Origin: Mikania micrantha
Taxonomy: Eukaryota; Streptophyta; Magnoliopsida; Asterales; Asteraceae
Assembly: GCA_009363875.1 (NCBI GenBank)
Contig: CM018690.1
Coordinates: forward strand, 3,212,788-3,276,787
Reading direction: 5' to 3'
Length of the DNA: 64,000 nt
The notes under the pieces are model-generated. The model did not search any database, was not told where the DNA came from, and saw nothing but the letters and a program-made list of their open reading frames with translations. The position numbers and the translations under genes were made by a program. Below, piece after piece: positions 21,225 through 31,717 of this stretch (position 1 is the first letter of the stretch; each line of letters begins with the position of its first letter).

Positions 21225-21603
21225 GTGTTCTCATAGTCTTTAACAAAGTGTTATAAGAACTTGTCTTATTACACGATGTTAGTAAATGTGTGAATGATTT
21301 TGTAATCATGAAATTATGTTATCATGATTATCATTCTTGTCATCCCATAGTGTTCACCCAGTTGTAACTACAGTGTTGTAAGAGCTAGTCTTACTACACT
21401 TAGTTAGCTCAGGTGGTGAATGACATCATGAAGTTATGTTATCATGATTATCATTCTTGTTCTCCTTAGTATTTGTCTCGTGTTATCCCATAGTCGTCAC
21501 TGAGTTGTAAGCATATTGTTGTAAGAACTAGTCTTACTACGCTTAGTTAACTCCGGTGGTGAATGATATTGTGAAATTATGTTATCATCATATCATTCTT
21601 GTT
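21225..21603. repeat. E: three ~120-bp imperfect tandem repeats
   Basis: Each unit contains, in order, ATAG(T/C)(G/C)(T/G)T, a GTTGTAAGARCTAGTCTTA-like block, GGTGAATGA and ATGTTATCATGATTATCATTCTTGT. Units start near 21225, 21345 and 21485. The third lacks a few bases in the final block. Confidence 0.65.
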
Positions 21604-21621
21604 AGTTGTTGTCATTGTTAA

Positions 21622-21850
21622 CGCCGAATAGGTATGCCAGACCGAGTGAGGGTAACCCATGCGAAGGTGACAACCGACCGAATGATTAAGTCCTCCGTAT
21701 GAGAAAAACTCCAACTTCGGCCAAATGAGGATATGGTGCGGATGAGCAAGCCCCGACCGAATGATGCTGTCCGACTGAAGGCTATTCGGTCGCCTCACCC
21801 CTTCGGTCCTAAGCCTTTCGGCCGGGCTGGGTGGCCTCATTCGGCCGAGT
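21622..21850. repeat. E: cluster of CCGAATGA / TCATTCGG motifs
   Basis: About eight copies or variants of CCGAATGA, CTTCGG and CATTCGGCCGA lie in 230 bp. The same core motif fills the copia S1 and S2 LTRs, although E is otherwise unrelated to them. Confidence 0.5.
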
Positions 21851-22997
21851 TGTAGCCGAGACCTCCCATGGTGTTCTCTTCCCCTAGCCACTCATCCAAG
21901 GCATTCCCCCATGCTCATAACTCGTTTAAATGACTTCCCTAAGAGGTTTGTTAGGTTATCATATGTTAACTTTCGGTTTTGGGTGTTTTGGTCGAAAACC
22001 CTAATTTTCGCGACTTTGCAACTCAGTTTACCTCGTTTCAAGTGGTTCTAAGCTCCTATCTCTTGTGCTTTCGTGTAGAGGATGATGAGAGCTTCGATTT
22101 GTCACCAAGTTTGCGCGATTTGGTTGAGGATTGAGAAAGATCTTGGTGTTTGAAGGTTGAAAATCTAGAGAGAGAGGTGAGCCGGAAATTTAGAGAGAGA
22201 AAGGTGTATGTGAGGGAGTAAATGAGAAGGATGGACACATTTAGGGTTTTTATACCCCGGGTGTGTTCGGGTTCGTTTCTGTTGCTCGGTTCTAGCTTTT
22301 GTTACGGTTCCGGATCGTAAACGCGTATTTTACGGATTTAAATAAAAGGGTTTTATTTTTAACATTTCTATAGTGGTTATTCCTAGTAAATTATTTAAAT
22401 CCATTTTTAGTAATTTATTTTATCGAAAACAATTATTTTAAAGGTTTCGTCAGATCTTGTCACCTTCGCGCGTATTCGTTTGATTCGTCACCCGAGCAAA
22501 CACGACGAGGGTTTCACTTTCTGATTTTTGTTTTCTACTTTTCAGTTATCATTTGGAACGTTAAACTCACAGATATGTTTGTGTGAATCGTCACCCACGC
22601 AAACACACTGTCAGTTCATTGTTCGTATACGTAACTGAGCTGTTATTTGGATTTGTATTTCCTGACAGACGGACTCAACTAAACTTGTTTACTTTCACAT
22701 TGTTATCATTGAATTCACATTGTTTTCTCATTGAATGGTCGGCCATCTGATTCCTGTTATTTGTGGATATCAGATCGCAACCGATGTGTTTTTGTCATTT
22801 GTTTTCACACTGTTGTTTCTCATGAGTTGTTGTATTTACTGTATTTAAGTTTTCACTTAAACACTTACAACTGTTGTTTGTTTTCTAGTCCTGTTGTCAC
22901 ACAACTGTTTACAAATTGTATTTACACATAGTAAATAGTGAAAGTACACGTATCGTACGGACTTGCAGGACGATCAGGTACTGGTTGTCACAAACAC

Positions 22998-23244
22998 TAC
23001 TGCCATAGCTGTCACTAAAAATCCTGTCCAGCACTCTAAAACAAAACACATCGACATTAAATATCACTTCATATGTGATTGTTTTGAAAAGAAATTAATC
23101 GATGTTGTTAAGATTCACATCGATAACCAGAAAGCTGATCTTTACACTAAAGCGTTTGACAAACCCAGATTTTTATATCTGTTATCAGCTAATGGTGTTT
23201 TTCAAAAAGATGAAGTCATTCCTTCTTCTGAATCAAACAAATGA
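22998..23244 (+). pseudogene. pol: S1 pol, C-terminal part (RNase H end)
   Basis: The frame continues from 19863 after solo LTR E. It matches the last 80 residues of S2 pol, including VQHSKTKHIDIKYHF and the shared end SSESNK before the stop at 23242-23244. Confidence 0.85.
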
Positions 23245-25378
23245 TCATTATTTTTTTAGTTAGCTCTTTTTGTTTGATTTTTTACTTTATAGTGCCTTTG
23301 TTATTTTTACTTCACTTATTCAAAAACTCAAAAAGATTTTCAGTTTTAGGTTTTTAGGGGGAGAAAAAGTAGTTTAATTAAAAACCGAAAAACATTTAAA
23401 AAATTGTAAAAATGAGAAAGTCTTGTTTGAGAAAGTGATGTGTTAACTAGTCATGTCTTAAATGCAAAATTGAATGCCTAAACTAAAAACACATGGGTTT
23501 TATGATTTGATGTACTGATAGGCCGACTTTACAAAGTTTATAGACTATTGGTGATTGCTTTGAATGTCTGAAGTATGGGATCCAGTTTAGAAAACTGGTT
23601 AAGGGATAAACAATTTTTAACTCAAATCAGGCATACAGCTGTTATCATAGGATCTTATGAGGTTTCCAATGATTCATGAATTCAAGTCTGTACACGTGCC
23701 ATATTGCTTTGTAAAGCCTAGCAGAAGCCGTCCATTCAGATAGGATAAGCTAAGAAAAACACAAAAGTAAAATAAGTTCGATTCCATACATGTGCCATAT
23801 TACTGGGTTGCAGCCTAGTTGAAGCCATCCATTTGGATAAAACAAGTTGATCTTGTCAACATAGTTCTGTATACGTGTCATATTGCTTTGTAAAGACCTA
23901 ACTGAAGCCGTCCATGAGAATGTGTTGAACTTGAGAAACAAATCAAAAAGAAAAATACAAAAATAAAATAAATTGGAACCTTATAGAACTTATGATGTTA
24001 GGTATTAAGTTATGCAGAGATGAGTTATAAACTAGTTTTGACCTAGATTGGTTGACTATAATGGGTAACTCAGTCAAAAAACAAGGGTGATCATTGATTA
24101 GTTTAGAAATGAAGTATTGTCAGGTTTAAAGTGGACAAGTATATCAGTAATCGTTTCATAAATCAAATGTGTCAGAAATATAACCATTCATGAATGCTGA
24201 TTTGACATGATTTGGTGTATGTGTCATCTTTCTTGAAAGGCTACTCACAAAAATATGTGTTTTGATTGTTTTAGTTTTAGTTGTACATTGTTTGATTATC
24301 AGAAAAATACAAAAAGATTTTCATTTGAATTTATTTTAAATGATCATTTGTTTATTCAGATATTCAATCTCATCTTTGTCTATCACCAAACCAGACTGAA
24401 CTTCATAAAAATCCTCCTTTTATGGACAAAATGTCAACATTTGAAAATGATTTGTGTTTTTGGGTGCTAATCTTCTTTCACCCGAATGAGTTGTGAGTAT
24501 GGATCAACCAAGCGAATGAACTCATTCATGCGAATGAGTCATTCGTTTGATTCGTTCATGCGAATAGGACCATTCGGTTCCTCTGGCCGAATGAGTTCTC
24601 CTATTTATTGAATGTTTTTCGGCCAAATGAGTCATTTATGTCATAATTCTCATTCGTCACACTATGTGTTTTTCTTTCGCCCGAAACAAACACTTGATCA
24701 TCTTCTTCGCTTTTCACCACAAAACTGCCATTTTCTGATCATCTTTGTTCTTGTGGTTGTTACAGCTACTGTTGGGATCAAGACCTCTTGATTTTGACCA
24801 CTGATTTCTTCAAAACTGTTTGATTTCTAGGGTTTTTAGGGCTCGTAACTGCTCCACTCAAATAACTAGTCAAATTGAACCCTAAAACACTTAAAATCAG
24901 TTGTAAAACCATAATCGGACTCCTCTGTGTTAAATGTTTCCATTTTTAGGGTCGGATTGGAGATTTTGGGAGATTGGGTTTTCAAATTTCATCGGTTGGC
25001 CGAATGAGACTCATTCGCACCACATATTCAACCGAATGAGGAAATCCGACCGAATGAAAGGATTCAAGCGAATGACAGCCTTTCGGTCAAAGGGTGAACC
25101 AAATGAAATCTTTCGGACTATCTGTTCATCCGTATGAACTGAATCGACCGAATGAATTCTTTCATGTGTCATTCGATGACATAGCCCATTCGGACATCAT
25201 GTTCATTCGTATGTCATTCTGATGACATCATACATTCGGCCAACTATTTTTTTGGCCGAGTTCCATTCGAATGATATTGATTCATTCGCACCAGTTGCAC
25301 ATTTGTGTTTAAATTTTTGATTTTGTTAAATTGATTACAGAACTGAACTAACATGTTATTTCCTTATTGTTTTACAGA
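23245..25378 (+). other. S1 spacer between pol and ORF3
   Basis: This is non-coding. A polypurine-tract-like TTTTTAGGGGGAGAAAA lies near 23350, at the position of the reverse complement TCTCCCCCTAAAAAC near 31597 in S2. Three copies of a unit with (C/G)TG(C/T)CATATT...GAAGCC(G/A)TCCAT lie between 23690 and 23920. Arrays of TCATTCG/CGAATGA dyads fill 24480-24660 and 24990-25290. A strong 3' splice-site signal, AACTAAC then TTATTGTTTTACAG, ends at 25377, two bases before the ORF3 ATG. Confidence 0.6.
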
Positions 25379-25409
25379 ATGGCAAACTACAAGGCTTTTC
25401 CGAGGAATA
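25379..25409 (+). pseudogene. S1 ORF3, first codons
   Basis: ATG at 25379 opens S1 ORF3, but element S2 interrupts it after about ten codons. The frame resumes at 39236, is broken again by D, and resumes at 59686. The start is supported by alignment with the S2 ORF3 start and by the acceptor-like TTTTACAG just upstream. Confidence 0.8.
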
Positions 25410-26057
25410 TGTTGGACCGATAGGGAGCTCGGAAACAATCTGAATCCAATAGAAAACTACTCGATAACCTCTGGGATAGTACGGAATCCTATTCCAGGGT
25501 TTTCCAATCGAAACCAACAGGAATCGTGGTGATCCGAGGCTGTAGAAACAACTTGGAAGCAACAATCGAACACCACGGGTTGAGAATCGAACTTGGATGA
25601 TCAAGAACCGCTCAAATCTTCAAGGGTTTTGACACTGGAGTACTAGGGAAGAAGGAGGGCTCAGGAAAGTTAGGTTTGAAATGATTTGAACATCTATATA
25701 TAGGCTGTAGTCATTCGGCCGAATGAGTGGCCGAAGCAGCTCATTCGGCGAATGACTAAGCTCGAATGAGCAGTCATTCGAATGAGTCATTCGGCGAATG
25801 ACTCATTCTGAACTCAGACATTCGCTATAACCTTCATTCGCCGAATGACTTGATTCTAGAGTCATTCGGCCGAATGAGTAAACTTCATACTCAAACAGTT
25901 TATAATCAAATCAAACAACTAGATAAACATTAATAGACAATAATCAATAGAAATAAACATGATGAATTGGATATAAAGACAACTTCCATTAATACTTTGA
26001 ACAATTACATGATAAGAGTTACAAAACTGAACTAGGGACAATAAACATGCATCAACA
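25410..26057 (-). repeat. S2 3' LTR
   Basis: It reads TGTTGATGCATG at its minus-strand start and ends CGGTCCAACA. TATA is at 25702-25695 with a TCATTCGGCCGAATGA palindrome adjoining. Further TCATTCG dyads lie between 25715 and 25880. Confidence 0.95.
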
Positions 26058-26070
26058 AACTCCCCCTTGG
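26058..26070 (-). other. S2 polypurine tract
   Basis: CCAAGGGGGAGTT on the minus strand abuts the 3' LTR. S1 has the same tract (CCAAGGGGGAGTTT at 63021-63033). Confidence 0.85.
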
Positions 26071-26125
26071 ACCTAGTTCAACTCTTGGAAGTGTCTTTCT
26101 TGAAATACTTTTCTGAAATAGCTTT

Positions 26126-29100
26126 CTAGTCTGCTCCAGCGTGGATCTTGAAAATGCTGCAGAGACGGATCACTCTCATAAATTGCAAAGCTTGCACCAT
26201 GTCTGGAACGTCGAAGAAAATCTGGTTTCTGAACAAAGCTTGAACATCCTTGTGAGACAAGTTAGTCAGCCACATAGGATCAAAAATCCTAACAGTCTCC
26301 CACTGTTTGTCTTTGCACAAAACTATCACAGCCTCACCTGTGCGCCCATCATAATACCACCATCGGAAGCCATCCATAAAGTCTTGTCGCATATTCCGCA
26401 GGGGAATCTTCTTCAAAACTTTAGGGGGAAGCCACTTCAGGATAACTTTGTGTTTGCGGGTATCCCCATCTATCTCTGGCAAGTAGTACCTCTCTGGTTG
26501 CTACGGCTGAAAGTTCACCCATCTCTTCCGGTATTCATACTTGATTTGTCGAGAGAACCAAGCAGACATCCCGGAGTCTTCACAGTATAGCATGTTCAGA
26601 CGTGCTAGTTGATTGACTTCAAATCCAGGCAACGTCTTAAAATCATGCGGGTGTTTGAAGTAGTCTATCCCCTTTTCCCTCTTCACTGCATAGCACCCAA
26701 GATCATGGAAGTATGCCCAGCTAAGTATCTGGCCTCCAGCTTTATAGCCTTTGGTCCTGTAAACTTTCTTGTGCGTGGCTGGCATCTTCTCTGTGCTTTG
26801 TTTCTTCAATACCTCCCAGTATGCAGCCCATTCCTCTTTTCTTTTCTTTAGATCATCAGCTTCAGCCTTGCTTGCCTCTACTTGTTCTTCAAGATATCTG
26901 ACCAAGAGATCCTCTGTTTCCTGATCAAATGGCTCAGTGAATGTAGGCAGCTCGTCTTCAGCCGATGTATACTTTGGGTATTCTTCATCGGTGATGTCTT
27001 CCAGAATGACCTCATCTACATCATCAAAAAGTTCTGGTTCGGGCTCTTCGGTACTGGGTACAGAGGTGTCATCAGTGACCACCTCGTCAGGATTCAACCT
27101 GAACAGCTCGGCTATCTGCTCCTTAGATAAGCTATGTATGATCTCACCCTCCTCCTTGTCGTAGCTCACTGAGTGCTGTATGATGCCTTGAGCGTCTAAG
27201 ATCATGGTAAGTGTCTCGTCAAGTTGACGTCTCAAAGGCACAGCTTGGACTTCCTCAGTAGCTTCTGGCTCTGCAGTCTTTGATGGAGACGAAGGAGGAG
27301 GAGCCTGAGCTTTCTTGTCATTGGCCTTCTTAGACCTGATCTCGGAAGTGGGAGGAGCTTTATCATCATTGTTGTCATCATCATCATCATCATCATCAGT
27401 GCCAGATGATTCTCCAGACCCACTCCCTGATCCATCTTTACCCTCATCATCATCTTCATCATCTTCATCTGATTCTTCATCTTTCTCAGAATCCTCGTAA
27501 TCCACTTGTTCCTCATCAGACTCTTCTTCATCTTCTTGTTTGTCTGAATCATCGGAAGGAGCAGCAGAGCCTTCAATTCTAGGAGTACTGTCCTTGAGAC
27601 TGTCAATCTGATCTGCCAGTCTGGCGTTCTCAGTCTCTAAGGACATAATCCTTTCACTGAAGTCAGTGACTGTTAGAGCAAGCTGATGATGTTCATCTAT
27701 GTACTTTAGCAGCTGCTGCTCCTGTTGAGCAGACCTGGCCCTCAAATCGGCCCTCTGGTCTGCTGCTTGAATAAGCAGAGTATCCTGCTCTTCAATCCTC
27801 CTTGTGAGCTGAGCTATAACCAGCTCTTGCTCTTTATTCTTCCTTTCTTGCTCCATGCTTCTCTCCATCAATCTCAAGACCATACTGTTCAGTGTGCTGA
27901 GCTGATCCACAACTGACACAGTAGGTATATGCATATCAGCTCGAACTGTAGATGGGCCAGAAGAAGCAGCAACATAAACTGGCTCTCTAATAAAAGGAGT
28001 GGACAGAGGGGCAGTAGTAGACTGAGTAGGAATAGCCCTTGTCCGTGTCAGTGAAGAAACTGACACAGCTGCTACTGATGTGACAGTAGTTGTAGCAGCT
28101 GATGTCAGTTCTGACCTCCTTTGGAAAGAGAATCGAGATCTCTTTCCCCTTCCAGCTCTGGAGGATGTGGGCTGAGAGGCAGTGGCAGTCACAGCCACTG
28201 AAAGTGGAGTAGAAGACCGAGGTGGAGGAGAGATATCGAACTCTGGTATGAATAGTGTATCAGTAATCTCCTCCCTTTCATCTTCTGTCCTCTTTCTCTT
28301 CCTCATCTCCATTCTTCCACCCTCATCCACTTTCTCAAACTCATCATCATGAGTCTCTTCAGAATCAGAACTGTCTTCATCACCTTCACTAGAGTCATCA
28401 GACTCATCACCATCACCCGAGGAATGTGGAACTGAAACATCGAGAGGAGCAGTCACTGAGGATGTAGTAGTAGTCAAGAAGTCCAAATCCATCAGTGAGT
28501 CGATGTTCACATCCTCCTCCTGTGCAGTCGACACATCAACATCACCGCCAGCACCAGAAACAGTAACATCAACCACGCTCACTGAAGCAGCAGTGGTCAT
28601 GTGTACTGATGTCATCTCCCCTGCCCCTGAACTCTCTACAGCAACAGTGCTCACCTCCACTGTGCTCACATCAACACCAGCACCACTCGGGCCTGCACCA
28701 CCATCTCCATCCTCACCATCACTATCATCATCACCAGCCGGAACCACAATGTCCTCCACATCTGAGTCGGAGTCATCGTGTCTCCATCTTCTTCCAGCAG
28801 GAGCCCTGTAATCGGGTCGAGAGAGGTGACCAAAAAGAGATCTAGTAGTGGGCTTCCTCTCCTTCCCTCTGTATGACAAAACTCTGTTAAGAGTTATGTC
28901 ATTCATGTGCTCCAATCGAATGATGTCAGCATTAATCTTTGGAAGATCTGGAATCTGGGCATCAATATTCTGCTGTAGAAATCTAGGGTACATCAGGAAC
29001 TTCTTGTCACCCTTAAGCCCCACATTCTCCTTCATGTGTATAAAGACCATCTCGGAGAAGTTGAAGGGTTTGTTGAGCACCAAAGCAGCAAATGCGCACT

Positions 29101-29581
29101 GAATGGTCTCGCGCATATCATCAAAACCCCCTCTCCTTGAGCCAAGGCAGTGAACTAGTACATGAGCCAAGTACTTGAACTGCGGAGACATGAACGCCTT
29201 GTTCAGAATCCCAGCTCCAATATCTCCCTCGTACTTGCATCGTAGAAAGCATCCACGAACCAAGAATCTGTCAAGTAAAGCAGGCTGATCCTGAGAGTCT
29301 TGAAAACCACAGATTCTCCGTATATGCTCAGCAGAGACCACCACATCCTGACCCCTGACTTTCCCCTGTATAACTGTAGGCTCGGCCTCACAATCGATAT
29401 CAGCCGATGACCAGAAATCCTGCTGATGTGATAAGTAGGGCACATGAACTGTCGATATGGCTGTGAAGATCCTAGAACGCCTCAGAAATGTGATAATTTC
29501 TGAGTAGTGCTTCGCGTTCGGGGTAGTCAAATCAAGATGAGCACAGATGTTGTGCTTAGGAACTGATTTGTATCCTGCCAT
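26126..29581 (-). CDS. S2 ORF3: long post-pol protein, one in-frame TAG
   Basis: It has about 1150 codons in one frame and lies where Sireviruses such as soybean SIRE1 carry an env-like gene. I do not recognise its family. The N-terminal ~275 residues look globular (FLRRSRIFTAIST, SRRGGFDD and MKENVGLKGDKKFLMYPRFL are also conserved in S1). Next comes a Ser/Thr/Val-rich region with acidic runs, a coiled coil (about 600-720), another acidic Asp/Glu stretch and a conserved C-terminal domain (KVILKWLPPKVLKKIPLR, FDPMWLTNLSHKDVQALF). No signal peptide or membrane segment is evident after the chosen ATG, unlike a typical env. ATG 29581 follows TTGTATTGTGCAG, an acceptor-like site, and aligns with the S1 start. 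A TAG at 26503-26501 replaces the CAG seen in S1, truncating about 125 residues unless read through. Confidence 0.75.
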
Positions 29582-31717
29582 ACTGCACAATACAAGAAAT
29601 ATACATGTCAGTACAAGATATTCAATCAAACACTGAAGTTTAACAAAAATCAGATTCACTGTTATCTGATATGCCGAATGAACACCATTCGCCGAATGAG
29701 TCAGCTGTCGAATGAGGTTCATTCGTCGAATAACTCTCATTCGTCGAATGAGACATGAGTATGACTAGTCATTCGCCGAATGATCCATTCGTCGAATGAG
29801 GTTCCTTCGCCGAATGAGTCATTCGCCGAATGACGACATTCGGCATTTACACTGAGTTCAAAAACCCCTTATTCAAAATCTCAAATCAATCCAAAAAATC
29901 TGTTGAACAACCCTCAGAATCCACCGATTAGCATTTTTAATACTTGACATTTTGAGTTTTAGGTTCATTTTTACAGTTTATTCGATAGGCGAATTTAAAA
30001 ACCCTAAAAACCCTAAATGACAATCTGTTTGACATGATTTCATGGATGGAATTGGCTGAAACTTGATCTCCATATACCTGAGAAGAAGTATAAATGGATT
30101 ATCAGAAGCAGGATCAACAATAGTCACAAGAAATCGAATAGAGAGTCAAAGTGTGTGTTTCGCCGAAAGAGGGTTAACTGATATCACGAAAGAGACATTT
30201 TGTCGAATGACTCTCATTCGGCCGAAACACAGTTATATACCATTGAGTCATTCGCCGAATGAGCTAGGCGAAAGGTCACATAACCTCTGTTTCATTCGCC
30301 GAATGCAAGTGGCGACTGAGTCATTCGGCAAAGTTCATTCGCCGAATGAGAATGTCGAATGAGACATTCGCCATTCTTCATTCGTCGAATGAAGTTCATT
30401 CTGTGTAACTGATTCGGTCGAATGACTCATTCTCATTCGGCCGAATGAGTCCATTCTGCCTCTCATTCGTACGAATGAGAAATGAACTTCTCCAAAACTC
30501 CAAAATTTAAAAAATTTGACATTATGAGCACCAAACTTTTAACCAATTATGAAGATATGTCTTGTTGGTTCAGGATTCAGATATGACAGACATCCGAATC
30601 TACAAATGATCATCTAAAACAAAATTGAAAATAGAAAATCTTTTTGTATTTTTCTGAAACAACCATACAACTGTACAAACACAAATTAAAAGTAATTAAA
30701 CACATATTTTTGTGAGAAGCCCATTAATAAGATAACACATATCTTTGATCACATCATATTGCCTTCAATGAATGCTTCACTTCAATCACAATTTCATTTT
30801 GATACGATTACTGATATATTTATCCAAATTTAAACTGAACAATACACAACTCTTAAACAAACTAAATGATCACTCATATTTTCTGATTGAGTTCCCCAAT
30901 TCATTTCATCAATCAAGATCAAAATCAGTTCAAAACTCATTTCAGCATATCTTAATACCAGTCATCATGAATTCAATAAGATTAAATTATTTATTATCTT
31001 TTTGTGTTTTTCTTGTTCTATCCAAATGGATGGCTTCAGCTAGGTCCGTCCCAGCAATATGGCACATGTATGGAATCGAACTTTATTAGTTTAAGTTTTT
31101 CTCAAGCTTAATAACAGCTTGCATTAGGTTTTCTTCAAGCTTAATACCAGCTTGTTGTTTTAGTTTATCTTGATCAAGCTTAATACCAGCTTGTCTTTGA
31201 TTTTCCTCAAGCTTAATACCAGCTTGCCTTTATTTTTCTTTGAATGAAACCTCATTTGATTCCATGATGACAGGTGTATGCTTGATTTGAATCAAGAACC
31301 ATTTCTCACTCAAAAGACTTAATAAAATGGATCCCACACATCAAACTTTCTAAGTTCTCATAAGTTGTTTATTTATTTTGTATAGTCAGCCTATCAGTAC
31401 ATCCCATCACAATTCTTTTGTGATTTTAGTTCATACATTCATTTCTGCTATTATGACATGATAAAATCAATGTACTACTTTATTAAGCAAGACTATCTCA
31501 ATTTTCAAGTTTTCTATTGTTTTTGGTTTTTCAAATTTTCTATTGTTTTTGGTTTTTTAACTTTTCTATTGTTTTTGGTTTTTCAGATTTTTCTATATCT
31601 CCCCCTAAAAACCTAAAAATAGAAAATCTTTTTGTGTTTTTAGTAAAAAAATAACTGTACAGGAGAAAATGAAAATACTGAAATAAAATAAACAAAACTA
31701 TCTAAGTAAAATGATGA
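29582..31717 (-). other. S2 spacer between pol and ORF3
   Basis: This is non-coding. TCATTCG-N-CGAATGA dyads are dense at 29670-29840 and 30140-30480. GGTATATAAC (minus strand, about 30242-30233) within the second array could be a TATA box for ORF3. Four hairpin repeats of the AAGCTTAATACCAGCTT type lie at 31103-31226. Three ~27-bp repeats (TTCTATTGTTTTTGG core) lie at 31510-31590, and an internal polypurine tract TAGGGGGAGA (minus) lies near 31607-31597. Confidence 0.6.
31103..31226 (-). repeat. S2 spacer: four CAAGCT...AGCTTG hairpin repeats
   Basis: CAAGCT, a 7-base loop TAATACC (TAATAAC in the first) and AGCTTG occur at 31103-31121, 31136-31154, 31175-31193 and 31208-31226. The AT-rich linkers are of unequal length and differ in sequence. 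Confidence 0.7.

Larger units (their letters stand above)
19864..22992 (-). mobile_element. E: minus-strand solo LTR (probably gypsy), 3.1 kb
   Basis: It begins TGAATCGACT and ends TTGTCACA in + orientation, so on the minus strand it reads TGTGACAACC to GATTCA. TSD AACAC lies at 19859-19863 and 22993-22997. There is no coding domain. On the minus strand a TATAAAAA (22254-22247) is followed by a long leader-like region, and GTTTTCTCAG|GTGAC with GAACTCACC before it (about 20200-20250) resembles the acceptor region of LTRs A and D. A solo LTR of a further gypsy family fits best; a non-autonomous element is possible. Confidence 0.75.

Noticed and set aside
26141..26590. 149-aa plus-strand ORF opposite S2 ORF3
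   Set aside because: It lies antisense to a conserved coding region.
27232..27606. Met/Lys/Leu-rich ORF inside S2 ORF3, same strand
   Set aside because: It is a frame shadow over the GAT-rich acidic region; its composition is an artefact of the repeat.
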